From contig NZ_JAQFIF010000007.1 in NCBI RefSeq assembly GCF_029504395.1, forward strand, positions 62,001-126,000: a DNA stretch of 64,000 nt, written 5' to 3'. The notes beneath the pieces were generated by a model, which was not told the DNA's origin, did no database searches, and saw only the letters and a list, made by a program, of their open reading frames with translations. The stretch comes from Arthrobacter sp. ES3-54. Its GTDB lineage: Bacteria; Actinomycetota; Actinomycetes; Actinomycetales; Micrococcaceae. The position numbers and the translations under genes were made by a program. Below, piece after piece: positions 25,354-34,401 of this stretch (position 1 is its first letter; each line of letters opens with the position of its first letter).

Positions 25354-26814
25354 ATGACATCCACAGACCAGGCCACAGGAACCCTGCCCCGCTCCACGGC
25401 GACGCCGGCCGGCCCGGCGGCACCGGCTGCACGGTCAGGGCTCGCCCTGACCGACGCGCCCATCCCGGCCCCGTCCGGCGGGCTACTTTCCGGACCCGGC
25501 GGCCGACGCTCAGCCATTGACACGCGTACCAGCACACCCGTGCTGGACATCACCATTCCGGTCTTCAACGAAGAACGGGATCTCGAAGCATGCCTGCGCC
25601 GGCTCCATGCGTACCTTCTCGGCGCCTTCCCGCACTCCTTCCGGATCACAGTGGCGGACAACGCCAGCACCGACGGAACGCTCAAGGCGGCGGAACGCGT
25701 AGCCCGCGAGCTGCGCGAAGTGACGGTGGTCCATATGGCCGAAAAAGGCCGCGGAAACGCGCTTCGCAAGGTGTGGCTTGCCTCGGCGTCGCCGGTCCTG
25801 GCATACATGGACGTGGATCTTTCCACTGATCTGGCCGCCCTCGGGCCGCTCCTCGCGCCGCTCATTTCGGGGCACTCCGACCTGGCGATCGGGACGCGGC
25901 TGACCCGCAACTCGCGCGTGGTCCGCGGACCCAAGCGCGAATTCATCTCGCGCAGCTACAACTTGCTGCTGCAGTCCCTCATGGGCGCCCACTTCAGCGA
26001 TGCGCAGTGCGGTTTCAAGGCGATCCGGGCGGATGTGGCGCGGCAGCTGCTCCCCCACACGCTGGACAACGTCTGGTTCTTCGACACCGAGCTGCTGGTC
26101 TTGGCAGAAAAGTGCGGCCTGCGCGTCCACGAAGTCCCGGTGGACTGGACCGACGACCCTGATTCGAGCGTGGACATCGTCCAGACTGCCCTCGCCGACT
26201 TGCGCGGCATGGCACGGTTGAGCCGGGACCTGGTCTCGGGCCGGGTCCCGGTGCCCGAACTGCGCGCCGCCCTGGCCCGCGGACCGCTGCCGGCCGCCTC
26301 GCGGACCCAGGAACAAAGCTCCGGCGGAAGCCTCTTCGGGCAGCTCGTACGATTCGGCAGCATCGGCGTCGCCTCTACCCTGGCCTACCTGGCGATTTTC
26401 CTGCTCTGCCGCGGGCTCATGGACCCGCAGTTGGCAAATTTCCTCGCGTTGCTCACAACCGCCGTGGCCAACACCGCGGCCAACCGGCGCTTCACGTTCG
26501 GCATCCAGGGCAGCAGCCAGGCGGCACGCCACCATTTCGAGGGACTGCTGGTCTTTGGGATCGGGCTGGCACTGACCTCGGGCGCCCTCACCCTGGTGCA
26601 CGCCGCGTCGGGAGCGGCACCGGACCGCTGGCTTGAACTGCTCACGGTCACCGCCGCCAATCTGGCCGCCACAGCAGCGAAATTCCTGCTCTTCCGGCTG
26701 GTGGTCTTCCGCCACAGGCCCAGCCACACCGTTCCGGTGCCCGGCGCCACGAATGCTGTTCCCGCGCCCGGCGCCCCCGAAGCTTCCCTCCCCCGCACAG
26801 AAAAGGCCAAGTAA
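25354..26814 (+). CDS. Glycosyltransferase family 2 fused to a GtrA-like membrane domain
   Basis: The 486-residue protein has a disordered N-terminus (about 1-60), a GT2 domain (about 62-305) with DITIPVFNEERD, the nucleotide-binding DNAST and catalytic MDVDLS motifs, and a GtrA-like domain of about four helices (about 325-455). GT2-GtrA fusions are polyprenyl-phosphate sugar synthases: they load a hexose on the lipid carrier and assist flipping. The next gene starts at the base after its stop, and two polytopic glycosyltransferases follow. These probably use the lipid-linked sugar it makes to decorate a wall polymer or glycoprotein. The sugar is not predictable. Confidence 0.9.
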   Translation: MTSTDQATGTLPRSTATPAGPAAPAARSGLALTDAPIPAPSGGLLSGPGGRRSAIDTRTSTPVLDITIPVFNEERDLEACLRRLHAYLLGAFPHSFRITVADNASTDGTLKAAERVARELREVTVVHMAEKGRGNALRKVWLASASPVLAYMDVDLSTDLAALGPLLAPLISGHSDLAIGTRLTRNSRVVRGPKREFISRSYNLLLQSLMGAHFSDAQCGFKAIRADVARQLLPHTLDNVWFFDTELLVLAEKCGLRVHEVPVDWTDDPDSSVDIVQTALADLRGMARLSRDLVSGRVPVPELRAALARGPLPAASRTQEQSSGGSLFGQLVRFGSIGVASTLAYLAIFLLCRGLMDPQLANFLALLTTAVANTAANRRFTFGIQGSSQAARHHFEGLLVFGIGLALTSGALTLVHAASGAAPDRWLELLTVTAANLAATAAKFLLFRLVVFRHRPSHTVPVPGATNAVPAPGAPEASLPRTEKAK

Positions 26815-28917
26815 ATGACGGCAACCATCAGCCCCACCGCCGGAGCCCAGTCCGGCTCCCCGGCCGGCAGCCCGCCGGCAGCACGGGAAACGCCCGGCAC
26901 GGTAGCTGGGGACGCCGGGACGGCGCCCCGTCCGCCCGCAGCCCACGTGTCCGCGACCCACCCTCCCGCAGCCCAGAGCCGCCGGGACCGCCTGCTGTTC
27001 GGACCGCAGGCCTGGTGGGTGCGGCCCTCGGCGGCGCTGCTGCTGGTAATCACCGCGGCGTTGTACCTGTGGAACCTGGAAGCCACCGGCTACGCCAATT
27101 CCTTCTACGCCGCGGCGATCCAGGCCGGGACCAAGGACTGGACCGCGCTGCTGTTCGGTTCCCTCGACGCCGGCAATGCCATCACGGTGGACAAGCCGCC
27201 GGCCGCCCTCTGGATTCCCGCCCTCGCGGGACGGATCTTCGGCTTCTCGGCACTGAGCATGCTCATTCCCCAGGCACTCATGGGAGTGGCCGCCGTCGGG
27301 CTTCTCTATCTGACCGTCAAGCGCGTGTCCGGACCGGCTGCGGGCCTGCTCGCCGGCGGCGCCCTGGCGCTGACCCCGGTGGCCGCCCTCATGTTCCGGT
27401 TCAACAACCCGGACGCGATGCTTACCCTGTGCTTGGTGCTGGCCGCGTACCTCACCACGCGCGCCATCGAGAAGGCCGGGTGGAAGTGGCTCGCCGCGGC
27501 CGGCGCGGTGATCGGCCTGGCCTTCCTGTCCAAGATGCTGCAGGGCTTCCTGATCGTTCCCGGGTTGGCACTGGCCTACCTGTGGGCGGCGCCCACCACG
27601 CTCGGCCGCCGGCTCCTGCACCTGCTGGCCGCCGCCGCGGGGATTGCGGTGGTGGCAGGAAGCTACCTTGTGCTGTTCCAACTGACCCCCACCTCGGTCC
27701 GCCCCTACATGGCGGGCTCGGAAACCAACAGCTTCCTGGAACTCACGTTCGGCTACAACGGACTGGGCCGGATCACCGGGTCAGGCGGGGGCATACCCGC
27801 CGGAGGCAACACCGGAGGCAACCTGGGCGGGAACGCCGGCGGCCCCGGCGGCAACGGAAACGTGGGCTTCGGCGGCACGGCCGGGATCACCCGGATGTTC
27901 GGGACCAGTTTCGGCGGCGAGGTGTCCTGGTTGCTGCCGGCGGCCCTGATCCTGCTGGCGGCCGGGTTGTGGTTCACCCGGCGCGAGGCGCGGACCTCCA
28001 AAACCCGTGCGGCGCTCCTGCTGTGGGGCGGCTGGCTGGTGATCACAGCCGGAATCTTCAGCTTCATGAGCGGCACCGTGCATCCGTACTATGCCGTGGC
28101 GCTGGCCCCCGCGATCGCTGCCTTGGCGGGCATCGGCTCCCTGGAACTGTGGCGGGGCCGGGCCTACTGGCCGGCGCGGGTTGTCCTGGCCGTGACAGTA
28201 CTGGCCACCTCGATCTGGTCCGCAGTGCTCCTGGGCCGCGATCCGGCCTGGCTTCCCGGGCTCCGGCTGATCGCCGTGGTCCTGGGCGTACTCGCGGCCG
28301 CGGCGTTGCTCCTGCGGGCAGACAGCTTGGCTGCCCTGCCGGCGCGGTTCCGCAAGGCCGCCACGGCGGGGGTTGTGATCCTCGCGCTGCTCGCCGGCGG
28401 GCTCGGGAGCACCGCCTGGACGCTGGCGACCGTGGCCCAGCCGCATTCCGGCTCGATCCCCACGTCCGGTCCCACCGCGTCCGCGATGGGCGGCGGCTTC
28501 GGGGCAGCAGGCCGGACCGGCAGTGACGGTGCTGATGGCGGCGCCGGCGGCGCGGTCGGTGGCGGCCCGGGCGGGGAAACGTCCTCGGCGGAGCTGACAG
28601 CGCTGCTGAAGTCCTCCGGCGCCAAGTGGTCCGCGATTGTCTCCGGCGCCACCCAGGCCTCGAGCCTGGAACTCGCCACCGGCACCAGCGTGATCGCACT
28701 CGGCGGCTGGAACGGCGGCGACCCCTACCCGACGCTCGCACAGTTCCAGGCGATGGTGGACCGCGGCGAGATCGGCTACTTCATCTCCGGCGGCATGGGC
28801 GGCATGGACGGAATGGGCGGGGGCCGCGGGGGCAACTCCGAGGTCGCCACCTGGGTCGCGGCCAACTACCAGGCCCAGACCCTGGGCAACACCACTGTCT
28901 ACAAGCTGGGAGTATAG
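26815..28917 (+). CDS. Polytopic ArnT/YkcB-type glycosyltransferase 1
   Basis: The 700-residue membrane protein has a polar N-terminal tail (about 1-65), roughly eleven to twelve helices, and a C-terminal outer domain (about 570-700). The early loop holds the conserved DKPPAALW motif with the catalytic-type Asp (about residue 126), as in GT-C enzymes of the ArnT/PMT type. A Gly/Asn-rich outer loop (about 322-355) and a Gly-rich linker (about 555-590) are unusual additions. The GT2-GtrA gene just upstream should supply its lipid-linked donor. A paralogue follows after 6 bases. It likely transfers a sugar outside the membrane; the acceptor is unknown. Confidence 0.87.
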   Translation: MTATISPTAGAQSGSPAGSPPAARETPGTVAGDAGTAPRPPAAHVSATHPPAAQSRRDRLLFGPQAWWVRPSAALLLVITAALYLWNLEATGYANSFYAAAIQAGTKDWTALLFGSLDAGNAITVDKPPAALWIPALAGRIFGFSALSMLIPQALMGVAAVGLLYLTVKRVSGPAAGLLAGGALALTPVAALMFRFNNPDAMLTLCLVLAAYLTTRAIEKAGWKWLAAAGAVIGLAFLSKMLQGFLIVPGLALAYLWAAPTTLGRRLLHLLAAAAGIAVVAGSYLVLFQLTPTSVRPYMAGSETNSFLELTFGYNGLGRITGSGGGIPAGGNTGGNLGGNAGGPGGNGNVGFGGTAGITRMFGTSFGGEVSWLLPAALILLAAGLWFTRREARTSKTRAALLLWGGWLVITAGIFSFMSGTVHPYYAVALAPAIAALAGIGSLELWRGRAYWPARVVLAVTVLATSIWSAVLLGRDPAWLPGLRLIAVVLGVLAAAALLLRADSLAALPARFRKAATAGVVILALLAGGLGSTAWTLATVAQPHSGSIPTSGPTASAMGGGFGAAGRTGSDGADGGAGGAVGGGPGGETSSAELTALLKSSGAKWSAIVSGATQASSLELATGTSVIALGGWNGGDPYPTLAQFQAMVDRGEIGYFISGGMGGMDGMGGGRGGNSEVATWVAANYQAQTLGNTTVYKLGV

Positions 28918-28923
28918 GCCGCC

Positions 28924-31014
28924 ATGACTGACACCCTGAGCCCCAGCGCTGCACCGGCCCTGACGCCAGGCCCGCCGCAGCCGCAAGTCCCGGACGGTCG
29001 CCGGCGTCGGGAGCCCGTGGCTGCCGGCGGCACGCGCGCCGTCCCAGCCGCCCGGCCGCTGCGGCGGCGGCTGGAACTCGCGGCCCTGCTACTGGCCACG
29101 GCCGTGCTGTACCTGTGGAACCTCGGCGCCTCCGGCTGGGCGAACGCTTTCTACTCCGCGGCGGCCCAGGCGGGGTCGCAGGACTGGGCGGCCTGGTTCT
29201 TTGGCTCTTCCGACGCCGCCAACGCCATCACCGTGGACAAGCCGCCGGCGTCGCTGTGGGTGATGGGGCTGTCGGTGCGGATCTTCGGGCTGAGCTCCTG
29301 GAGCGTCCTCGTGCCGCAGGCGCTCATGGGCGTCGGCACGGTCTGGCTCCTCTATCTGGCCGTACGCCGGGCCGCGTCCCCCGCCACTGCCGACGCCCGC
29401 CTGGCCCACCGCGCGGGGCTCCTCGCCGGTGCGGTCATGGCGCTGACCCCGGTGGCCGTGCTGATGTTCCGGTTCAACAACCCGGACGCCCTGCTGGTGC
29501 TTTTGATGACCGCGGCCGCCTACGCCGTGTTGCGTTCCATCCAGGATGCGCGCCTGCGCTGGCTGCTGTTCGCCGGGGCGCTCCTGGGCTTCGGGTTCCT
29601 CACCAAACAGCTGCAGGTCCTGCTGGTTGTCCCCGGCTTCGCCGTGGCCTACCTGCTCGCGGCGCCGGCCGCGGCAGGCCGGCGGATCCTCCACCTGCTC
29701 TGCGCAGGCGCGGCGATGGCCGTCGCGGCCGGGTGGTGGCTGGCGGCCGTCGAACTGATTCCCGCGGCCAACCGCCCTTACATCGGCGGCTCGCAGAACA
29801 ACTCCATCCTGGAGCTGACCCTCGGCTACAACGGCCTGGGCCGGCTGAACGGCGATGAAACCGGGAGTGTGGGCGGCAGCAACGGCTGGGGCACGCCCGG
29901 GCTGTTCCGGCTCTTCAACAGCGAGTTCGGTGGCCAGATCGCCTGGCTGCTGCCCTCGGTGCTGCTCCTCGGAGCCGGGCTGCTCTGGCTGGGCCGGCGC
30001 GCGCCGCGCACCGACGCAGTGCGGGCCGCAGTGATCATCTGGGGCTCCTGGGTTGCCGTCACCGGCCTGACGTTCAGCTTCATGGCCGGGATCATCCACC
30101 CGTATTACATGGTGGCGCTGGCTCCCGGGATGGCCGGGCTCGCCGGGCTCGGCGGCGTCCTGCTCTGGCAGCGGCGGGACCAGCCTGTAGCGGCCGCCGT
30201 CCTCGCCGTGGCGATCGTGGCGGCCGGGGCCATGGCCGCCGTACTCCTCGGTCGCACCGCGGCGTACTTGCCGTGGCTGCGCTGGGTGGCGCTCCTGGGC
30301 TCCCTCGCCGCCGCGGCCCTGGTGCTGGCCGCCGCGGCGCCGGGAATCGAGGGGTCGGGAATCAAGGGGGTCGCGGGACCGGGGATGAAGGTGTCCGGGA
30401 TCATGGCGCGGACGACGGCGACGCTCGCCGTCGTCGCGGCCCTCGCCGGACCGCTGGCGTACTCGCTGTCCACCGCGTCCACGGCGCACAGCGGCTCGAT
30501 TGTCAGTGCCGGGCCGGCCGTGTCCGGACGGGGCGGGGCCGGGCTGCCGCCGTCCCTCGGCGGTGCAACAGGCGGCGGCCTCGGCGGTGCAACGGCGGCT
30601 AACGGCACCGGCACAGGCACTGGCCGCGGCCCGGGAGCGGGCGGGGTCGGCGGAATGGGCGGACTGCTGGGGGCCAGCACGCCGTCGGCGGACCTCGTGA
30701 CCGCGCTGCAGACAAACGCGGGCGCCTACACCTGGGCTGCCGCCGTCGTCGGGTCCAACAACGCCGCCGGCTACCAGCTGGCAACGCAGCTCCCCGTGAT
30801 GGCCGTGGGCGGGTTCAACGGCACGGACCCCGCGCCCACCCTGGCACAGTTCCAGCAGTACGTGGCCGACGGCAAGATCCACTACTTCATCGCCGGGCGC
30901 ATGATGCAGGGCGAAAGCGGATCCGACGACGCCGCGCAGATTGCCGCGTGGGTGCAGGACAATTTCACCGCCCAGACCGTGGGCGGGACCAGCGTGTATC
31001 TGCTGGCAGGTTAG
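28924..31014 (+). CDS. Polytopic ArnT/YkcB-type glycosyltransferase 2 (paralogue)
   Basis: The 696-residue protein is colinear with the preceding gene product: DKPPASLW motif, matching helices, an outer loop, and a C-terminal domain with the same ending pattern (TQLPVMAVGGFNGTDPAPTLAQFQ against the GTSVIALGGWNGGDPYPTLAQFQ of the first). The two have diverged well beyond recent duplication. A Gly-rich linker (about 535-585) again separates membrane and outer domain. Both proteins in one operon with one donor synthase suggests two acceptors or sequential additions. No further gene follows before the convergent HAD gene at 31070. Confidence 0.87.
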   Translation: MTDTLSPSAAPALTPGPPQPQVPDGRRRREPVAAGGTRAVPAARPLRRRLELAALLLATAVLYLWNLGASGWANAFYSAAAQAGSQDWAAWFFGSSDAANAITVDKPPASLWVMGLSVRIFGLSSWSVLVPQALMGVGTVWLLYLAVRRAASPATADARLAHRAGLLAGAVMALTPVAVLMFRFNNPDALLVLLMTAAAYAVLRSIQDARLRWLLFAGALLGFGFLTKQLQVLLVVPGFAVAYLLAAPAAAGRRILHLLCAGAAMAVAAGWWLAAVELIPAANRPYIGGSQNNSILELTLGYNGLGRLNGDETGSVGGSNGWGTPGLFRLFNSEFGGQIAWLLPSVLLLGAGLLWLGRRAPRTDAVRAAVIIWGSWVAVTGLTFSFMAGIIHPYYMVALAPGMAGLAGLGGVLLWQRRDQPVAAAVLAVAIVAAGAMAAVLLGRTAAYLPWLRWVALLGSLAAAALVLAAAAPGIEGSGIKGVAGPGMKVSGIMARTTATLAVVAALAGPLAYSLSTASTAHSGSIVSAGPAVSGRGGAGLPPSLGGATGGGLGGATAANGTGTGTGRGPGAGGVGGMGGLLGASTPSADLVTALQTNAGAYTWAAAVVGSNNAAGYQLATQLPVMAVGGFNGTDPAPTLAQFQQYVADGKIHYFIAGRMMQGESGSDDAAQIAAWVQDNFTAQTVGGTSVYLLAG

Positions 31015-31069
31015 GCGCAGGCTAGGCGGGCGGGGCCGGGCCTCGGCAGCGCCGGGGCCCCGGCTGGGC

Positions 31070-31750
31070 CTAGAAGGTGAAGGACAGGGTGCGCACTCCG
31101 GTGCCGGTGACGTGCGTGGTCACGGCGACCCCGGTGTAGTCGGGAATGTGAAGGACACCGTCCGGCAGTTCGCCGGCGTTGGGCCCTACCGCCACGGTCC
31201 GGATGCCGGCGGCGATCCCCGCAGCGATGCCCGCCGGGGCGTCCTCGAAGATCACCGCATCGGCCGGGGCCACACCCAGCAGGGACGCCGCCCGGAGGTA
31301 TCCCTCAGGGTGGGGTTTGCCCCGGCTGACGTCCTCGGACATGACCGAGACGGCCGGGACGCGGATCCCCGCAGCTGCCATCCGGACCTCGGCCAGGTCC
31401 CGGGAAGCGCTCGTCACCAGCGCCACTGCATCCGGCGGCAGGCTCGACAGCAGCTCCAGGGCGCCGGGCACCGGGACGATGCCGCGGGTCTCGGCCAGCT
31501 CCATCCGTCCCAGCTCGGCGGCGAGGGCGCGGACGTCGGATCCGGCGGGGGCAAACCTGCGGACCGTGTCCATGGCCTGGACCCCATGGGAGGAGCGCAG
31601 GATCTCGCCGATATCCAGGCCGTAGCGCCCGGCAAACGTGGTCCAGACCTGCTCCACGATGCTGGTGGAATCCACTAGCGTGCCGTCCATATCGAACAGG
31701 ACGGCGCGGGCGGTCAGGGTGGCAGTACTGGAACGGGCTGGAAGGCTCAT
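31070..31750 (-). CDS. HAD-superfamily sugar phosphatase
   Basis: The 226-residue enzyme has the HAD motifs DMDGTLVDS (about residues 20-28), VTSAS (about 113-117), KPHPEGY (Lys about 151) and IFEDAPAG (about 173-180), with a helical cap between motifs 1 and 2. The pattern fits beta-phosphoglucomutase-like phosphatases acting on small sugar or glycerol phosphates. ATG 31750 is preceded by GGAGG at very short distance; the upstream open frame has no protein character. It stands alone and faces the glycosyltransferase operon. The substrate is not predictable. Confidence 0.87.
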   Translation of the reverse strand: MSLPARSSTATLTARAVLFDMDGTLVDSTSIVEQVWTTFAGRYGLDIGEILRSSHGVQAMDTVRRFAPAGSDVRALAAELGRMELAETRGIVPVPGALELLSSLPPDAVALVTSASRDLAEVRMAAAGIRVPAVSVMSEDVSRGKPHPEGYLRAASLLGVAPADAVIFEDAPAGIAAGIAAGIRTVAVGPNAGELPDGVLHIPDYTGVAVTTHVTGTGVRTLSFTF

Positions 31751-31838
31751 GCCTCCATCCTGCCGCATGGCCCGGTCTATCCGCTGGCCGGGCCGCCCGT
31801 CGGTCCGGGGCGAAGTCCCCTCGGACCGTCGGGCTGGA

Positions 31839-32216
31839 TCAGCCGTTGGGCCGGTGGGGGACGTACTGCACGGCCCATTTGTTGCCGTCGGGGTCGGCGA
31901 AATGGACGAAGTGCCCCCAGTCCTGGACGTCGACGTCGCTGACGTCCACGCCGTTGTCCTTGAGCTGCTTGTGCGCGGCCTGGATGTCGCTGACCACAAG
32001 CTGCAGGGATGGAGCCGTACCGGGCGGGGCGTCGTTGAGGCCCTCGCCGATGGCAATCGAGCAGCCGGAGCCCGGCGGAGTCAGCTGGACGAACCGGATG
32101 CCGTCCATGGGCCGCTCGTCGTAGTCGGCGTTGAAGCCCACCTTGTTGACATAGAAATCCTTGGCCCGGTCCACATCGGACACCGGCACAAACACGAGTT
32201 CAAGTTTCCAATCCAT
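31839..32216 (-). CDS. VOC (glyoxalase/bleomycin resistance fold) family protein
   Basis: The 125-residue protein has the two paired beta-alpha-beta-beta-beta modules of the VOC fold. Typical phrases are KLELVFVPVSDVDRAKDFY at the start and FVHFADPDGNKWAVQYVP at the end. Possible metal ligands are few (His in WGHFVHF, Glu in IAIGEG), so whether it is an enzyme or a binding protein is open. ATG 32216 gives the usual family start. It lies 57 bases downstream of upp on the same strand but has no clear link in function. Confidence 0.85.
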   Translation of the reverse strand: MDWKLELVFVPVSDVDRAKDFYVNKVGFNADYDERPMDGIRFVQLTPPGSGCSIAIGEGLNDAPPGTAPSLQLVVSDIQAAHKQLKDNGVDVSDVDVQDWGHFVHFADPDGNKWAVQYVPHRPNG

Positions 32217-32273
32217 TCCGCACACGCTAGCGCGGACCGCGGCAATGCGGAAGGGACCCCTGGCGAACTGGAC

Positions 32274-32909
32274 CTAGCCGGCGATGCCGTACAGGCGGTC
32301 TCCGGCGTCGCCCAGGCCGGGCACGATGTACGACTTCTCGTTGAGCTTCTCGTCGATCGAGGCCAGGACGATTGTCACGTTGGAGTCGGAGAGCTCTTCC
32401 TCCAGCTTGGCCAGGCCCTCCGGGGCGGCAAGGAGGCAGATGCACGTGATGTCGGAGGCGCCGCGCTTGAAGAGGAATTTGATGGCCTCACGCAGGGTTC
32501 CGCCGGTGGCCAGCATGGGATCGAGGACGAAGATCTGCCGGTCCGTGAGGTCCTCCGGGAGGCGCTCGGCGTACGTGATTATGTCCAGGGTCTCTTCGTC
32601 GCGGGCCATGCCCAGGAAGCCGACCTCGGCGGTGGGAACCAGCTTGGTCATGCCCTCGAGCATGCCCAGCCCGGCCCGGAGAATCGGGACCACCAGAGGG
32701 GTCGGCTTGGTGAAGTAAGTGCCGATGGTGGTGCTGACGGGCGTCTCGATGGTCTTCGGTTCGGTGCGGACGTCACGCGTGGCTTCGTAGGCCAGGAGCG
32801 TGACAAGCTCCTCGGTGAGCTGGCGGAAGACCGGGGACGGGGTGTTCTTATCCCGCAGAACGGTGAGCTTATGGGCGACCAGCGGGTGGTCCACAACGAG
32901 AGTGCGCAT
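32274..32909 (-). CDS. upp: Uracil phosphoribosyltransferase
   Basis: Upp makes UMP from uracil and PRPP in pyrimidine salvage. The 211-residue protein has the expected length, the PRPP-binding loop [11 protein letters not shown] (about residues 129-139), the uracil-site region [13 protein letters not shown] at the C-terminus and the start [16 protein letters not shown] typical for bacterial Upp. The PAP2 phosphatase gene upstream on the same strand ends 12 bases before it. Confidence 0.97.
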   Translation of the reverse strand: MRTLVVDHPLVAHKLTVLRDKNTPSPVFRQLTEELVTLLAYEATRDVRTEPKTIETPVSTTIGTYFTKPTPLVVPILRAGLGMLEGMTKLVPTAEVGFLGMARDEETLDIITYAERLPEDLTDRQIFVLDPMLATGGTLREAIKFLFKRGASDITCICLLAAPEGLAKLEEELSDSNVTIVLASIDEKLNEKSYIVPGLGDAGDRLYGIAG

Positions 32910-32921
32910 GGGTCAAAACTA

Positions 32922-33800
32922 TCACCCGGTTGCTGAGGACCGTCCCGCAGTGCCGGGGGTATCGGCGTCGTTGGCGTCGGTCTGTGCAGTGCCGCCGGCA
33001 GTGCCGCCGGCGGGGCCGCCGGCAGTGGCGCCGGCGGCGCCGTCATGGAGGTGGGCGGGATGCTCGAAGGTCGGCGCTTCCCCGGCGTGTTCCCGGCGCC
33101 GCAGCACATGGAAGAACCGGTGGGCCAGGATCACAATCCCCACCCAGGCCAGCCCGATGACCCAGCCGACGATCACGTCGGTCAGCCAGTGATGGCCCAG
33201 ATAGACCCGACTGAGGCCCATCGCGACGATGAAGATCACACCCGCCGCGATCAGGCCGATCCGAGCGCTGGTCCGTTTGATCTGCAGGCAGGCCAGGTAC
33301 ACCACGAGCGCGATCACCACCGTGGTGTTCAGTGTGTGACCGCTCGGGAACGACGGCGAGGTCTCGTAGGGCGGCACCGCGTCGGCATGGTCCGGGCGGA
33401 CGCGGCCGATCATTTTCTTGCCCAGGGTTGTGGCAGTCACCGACGCGGCGGCCGCGCCGCCGATCAGGATCAGCGGCCGCCAGCTCCGGGAGGTGTAGAT
33501 CAGCAGCGCCGTCAGGATGCTGCCTAAGATGGGCATCCCGATGCCGCCGCCGATGTTGGTGAACCCGGTGATGAAGGCGTCCAAGCCAGGGCTGCGCAAC
33601 TGTTCCATGAACGCCAGTGCCGGCTTGTCCAGGTTCGCGAGGCCGGCGTCGTCCACCACGTTGTCGTAGACTTCTGCGCTGACCAGCGCCAGGATCACCA
33701 CCACCACGCCGCCGATCAGCATGGTGATCCACAGGGCCGCGTAGGGCACCACCCATTTGCCCCAGCGCCGCGCCAGCCAGTTCTCTGTTCCGGTGGTCAC
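32922..33800 (-). CDS. PAP2-family membrane phosphatase
   Basis: The 292-residue integral membrane protein has six predicted helices and the three phosphatase signature motifs: KKMIGRVRP (about residues 127-135), PSFPSGH (about 148-154) and SRVYLGHHWLTDV (about 198-210). It is expected to dephosphorylate lipid phosphates such as undecaprenyl diphosphate or phosphatidic acid at the outer face. The C-terminal 60 residues are a Gly/Ala/Thr-rich, probably disordered tail. It is probably cotranscribed with upp, 12 bases downstream. Confidence 0.9.
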   Translation of the reverse strand: MTTGTENWLARRWGKWVVPYAALWITMLIGGVVVVILALVSAEVYDNVVDDAGLANLDKPALAFMEQLRSPGLDAFITGFTNIGGGIGMPILGSILTALLIYTSRSWRPLILIGGAAAASVTATTLGKKMIGRVRPDHADAVPPYETSPSFPSGHTLNTTVVIALVVYLACLQIKRTSARIGLIAAGVIFIVAMGLSRVYLGHHWLTDVIVGWVIGLAWVGIVILAHRFFHVLRRREHAGEAPTFEHPAHLHDGAAGATAGGPAGGTAGGTAQTDANDADTPGTAGRSSATG

Positions 33801-33890
33801 GGCCGTCTCCCGACTACTTGACTACATTAACTAATTGGGCCGCGCAGCCGAGCTGCACAGCATGCTTAGGATCGAAACTATCATTGACCC

Positions 33891-34391
33891 ATGACTGCCC
33901 CTGAGCCGCGCCATGCCGAATGGATGAGCCTTGCCCTGGCCGAGGCCCGGAATGCACTGGCCACCGCGGACGTGCCGATCGGCGCCGTCGTAATCGGACC
34001 GGACGGTTCCGTGCTGGGCGCCGGGCGAAACGAACGCGAGGCCCTTGGGGACCCGACGGCCCACGCCGAGATGGTCGCCATCCGGGAGGCCGCCGCGCGG
34101 TTGCGGGCGCACCGGGCGCTGGAAGGCAAGGGCGACGACGGCTGGCGGCTGGAGGACTGCACCCTGGTGGTGACGCTGGAACCGTGCGCGATGTGCGCGG
34201 GAGCGATCGTCCTCGCCAGGATTCCGCGCGTCGTGTTCGGTGCCTGGGATGAGAAGGCAGGCGCCGCGGGTTCCGTGTTCGACATCCTCCGTGAGCGCCG
34301 GCTCAACCACTGGGTGGAAGTCATTGCGGGCGTTCGGGAGCAGGAGTGCGCCGCAATGCTGCGGGATTTCTTCGCCGGGCACCGCGCCTGA
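33891..34391 (+). CDS. tadA: tRNA-specific adenosine deaminase
   Basis: TadA converts A34 to inosine in tRNA-Arg(ACG), so that one tRNA reads CGU, CGC and CGA. The 166-residue protein has the cytidine-deaminase zinc motif HAEMVAI (about residues 57-63) with catalytic Glu, and PCAMCAG (about 103-109) with the two zinc cysteines. Its substrate tRNA gene is at 10133-10206 in this window. The start MTAPEPRHAEWMSLALAEA is usual. The gene is divergent from the PAP2 gene and convergent with the AlkX-like gene. Confidence 0.95.
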   Translation: MTAPEPRHAEWMSLALAEARNALATADVPIGAVVIGPDGSVLGAGRNEREALGDPTAHAEMVAIREAAARLRAHRALEGKGDDGWRLEDCTLVVTLEPCAMCAGAIVLARIPRVVFGAWDEKAGAAGSVFDILRERRLNHWVEVIAGVREQECAAMLRDFFAGHRA

Positions 34392-34401
34392 TCCGTTCCC
34401 G

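Noticed and set aside
29089..30882. 597-residue frame on the minus strand
   Set aside because: It is a reverse-strand reading of the second polytopic glycosyltransferase, with Arg/Gln/Gly-rich sequence and no domain.
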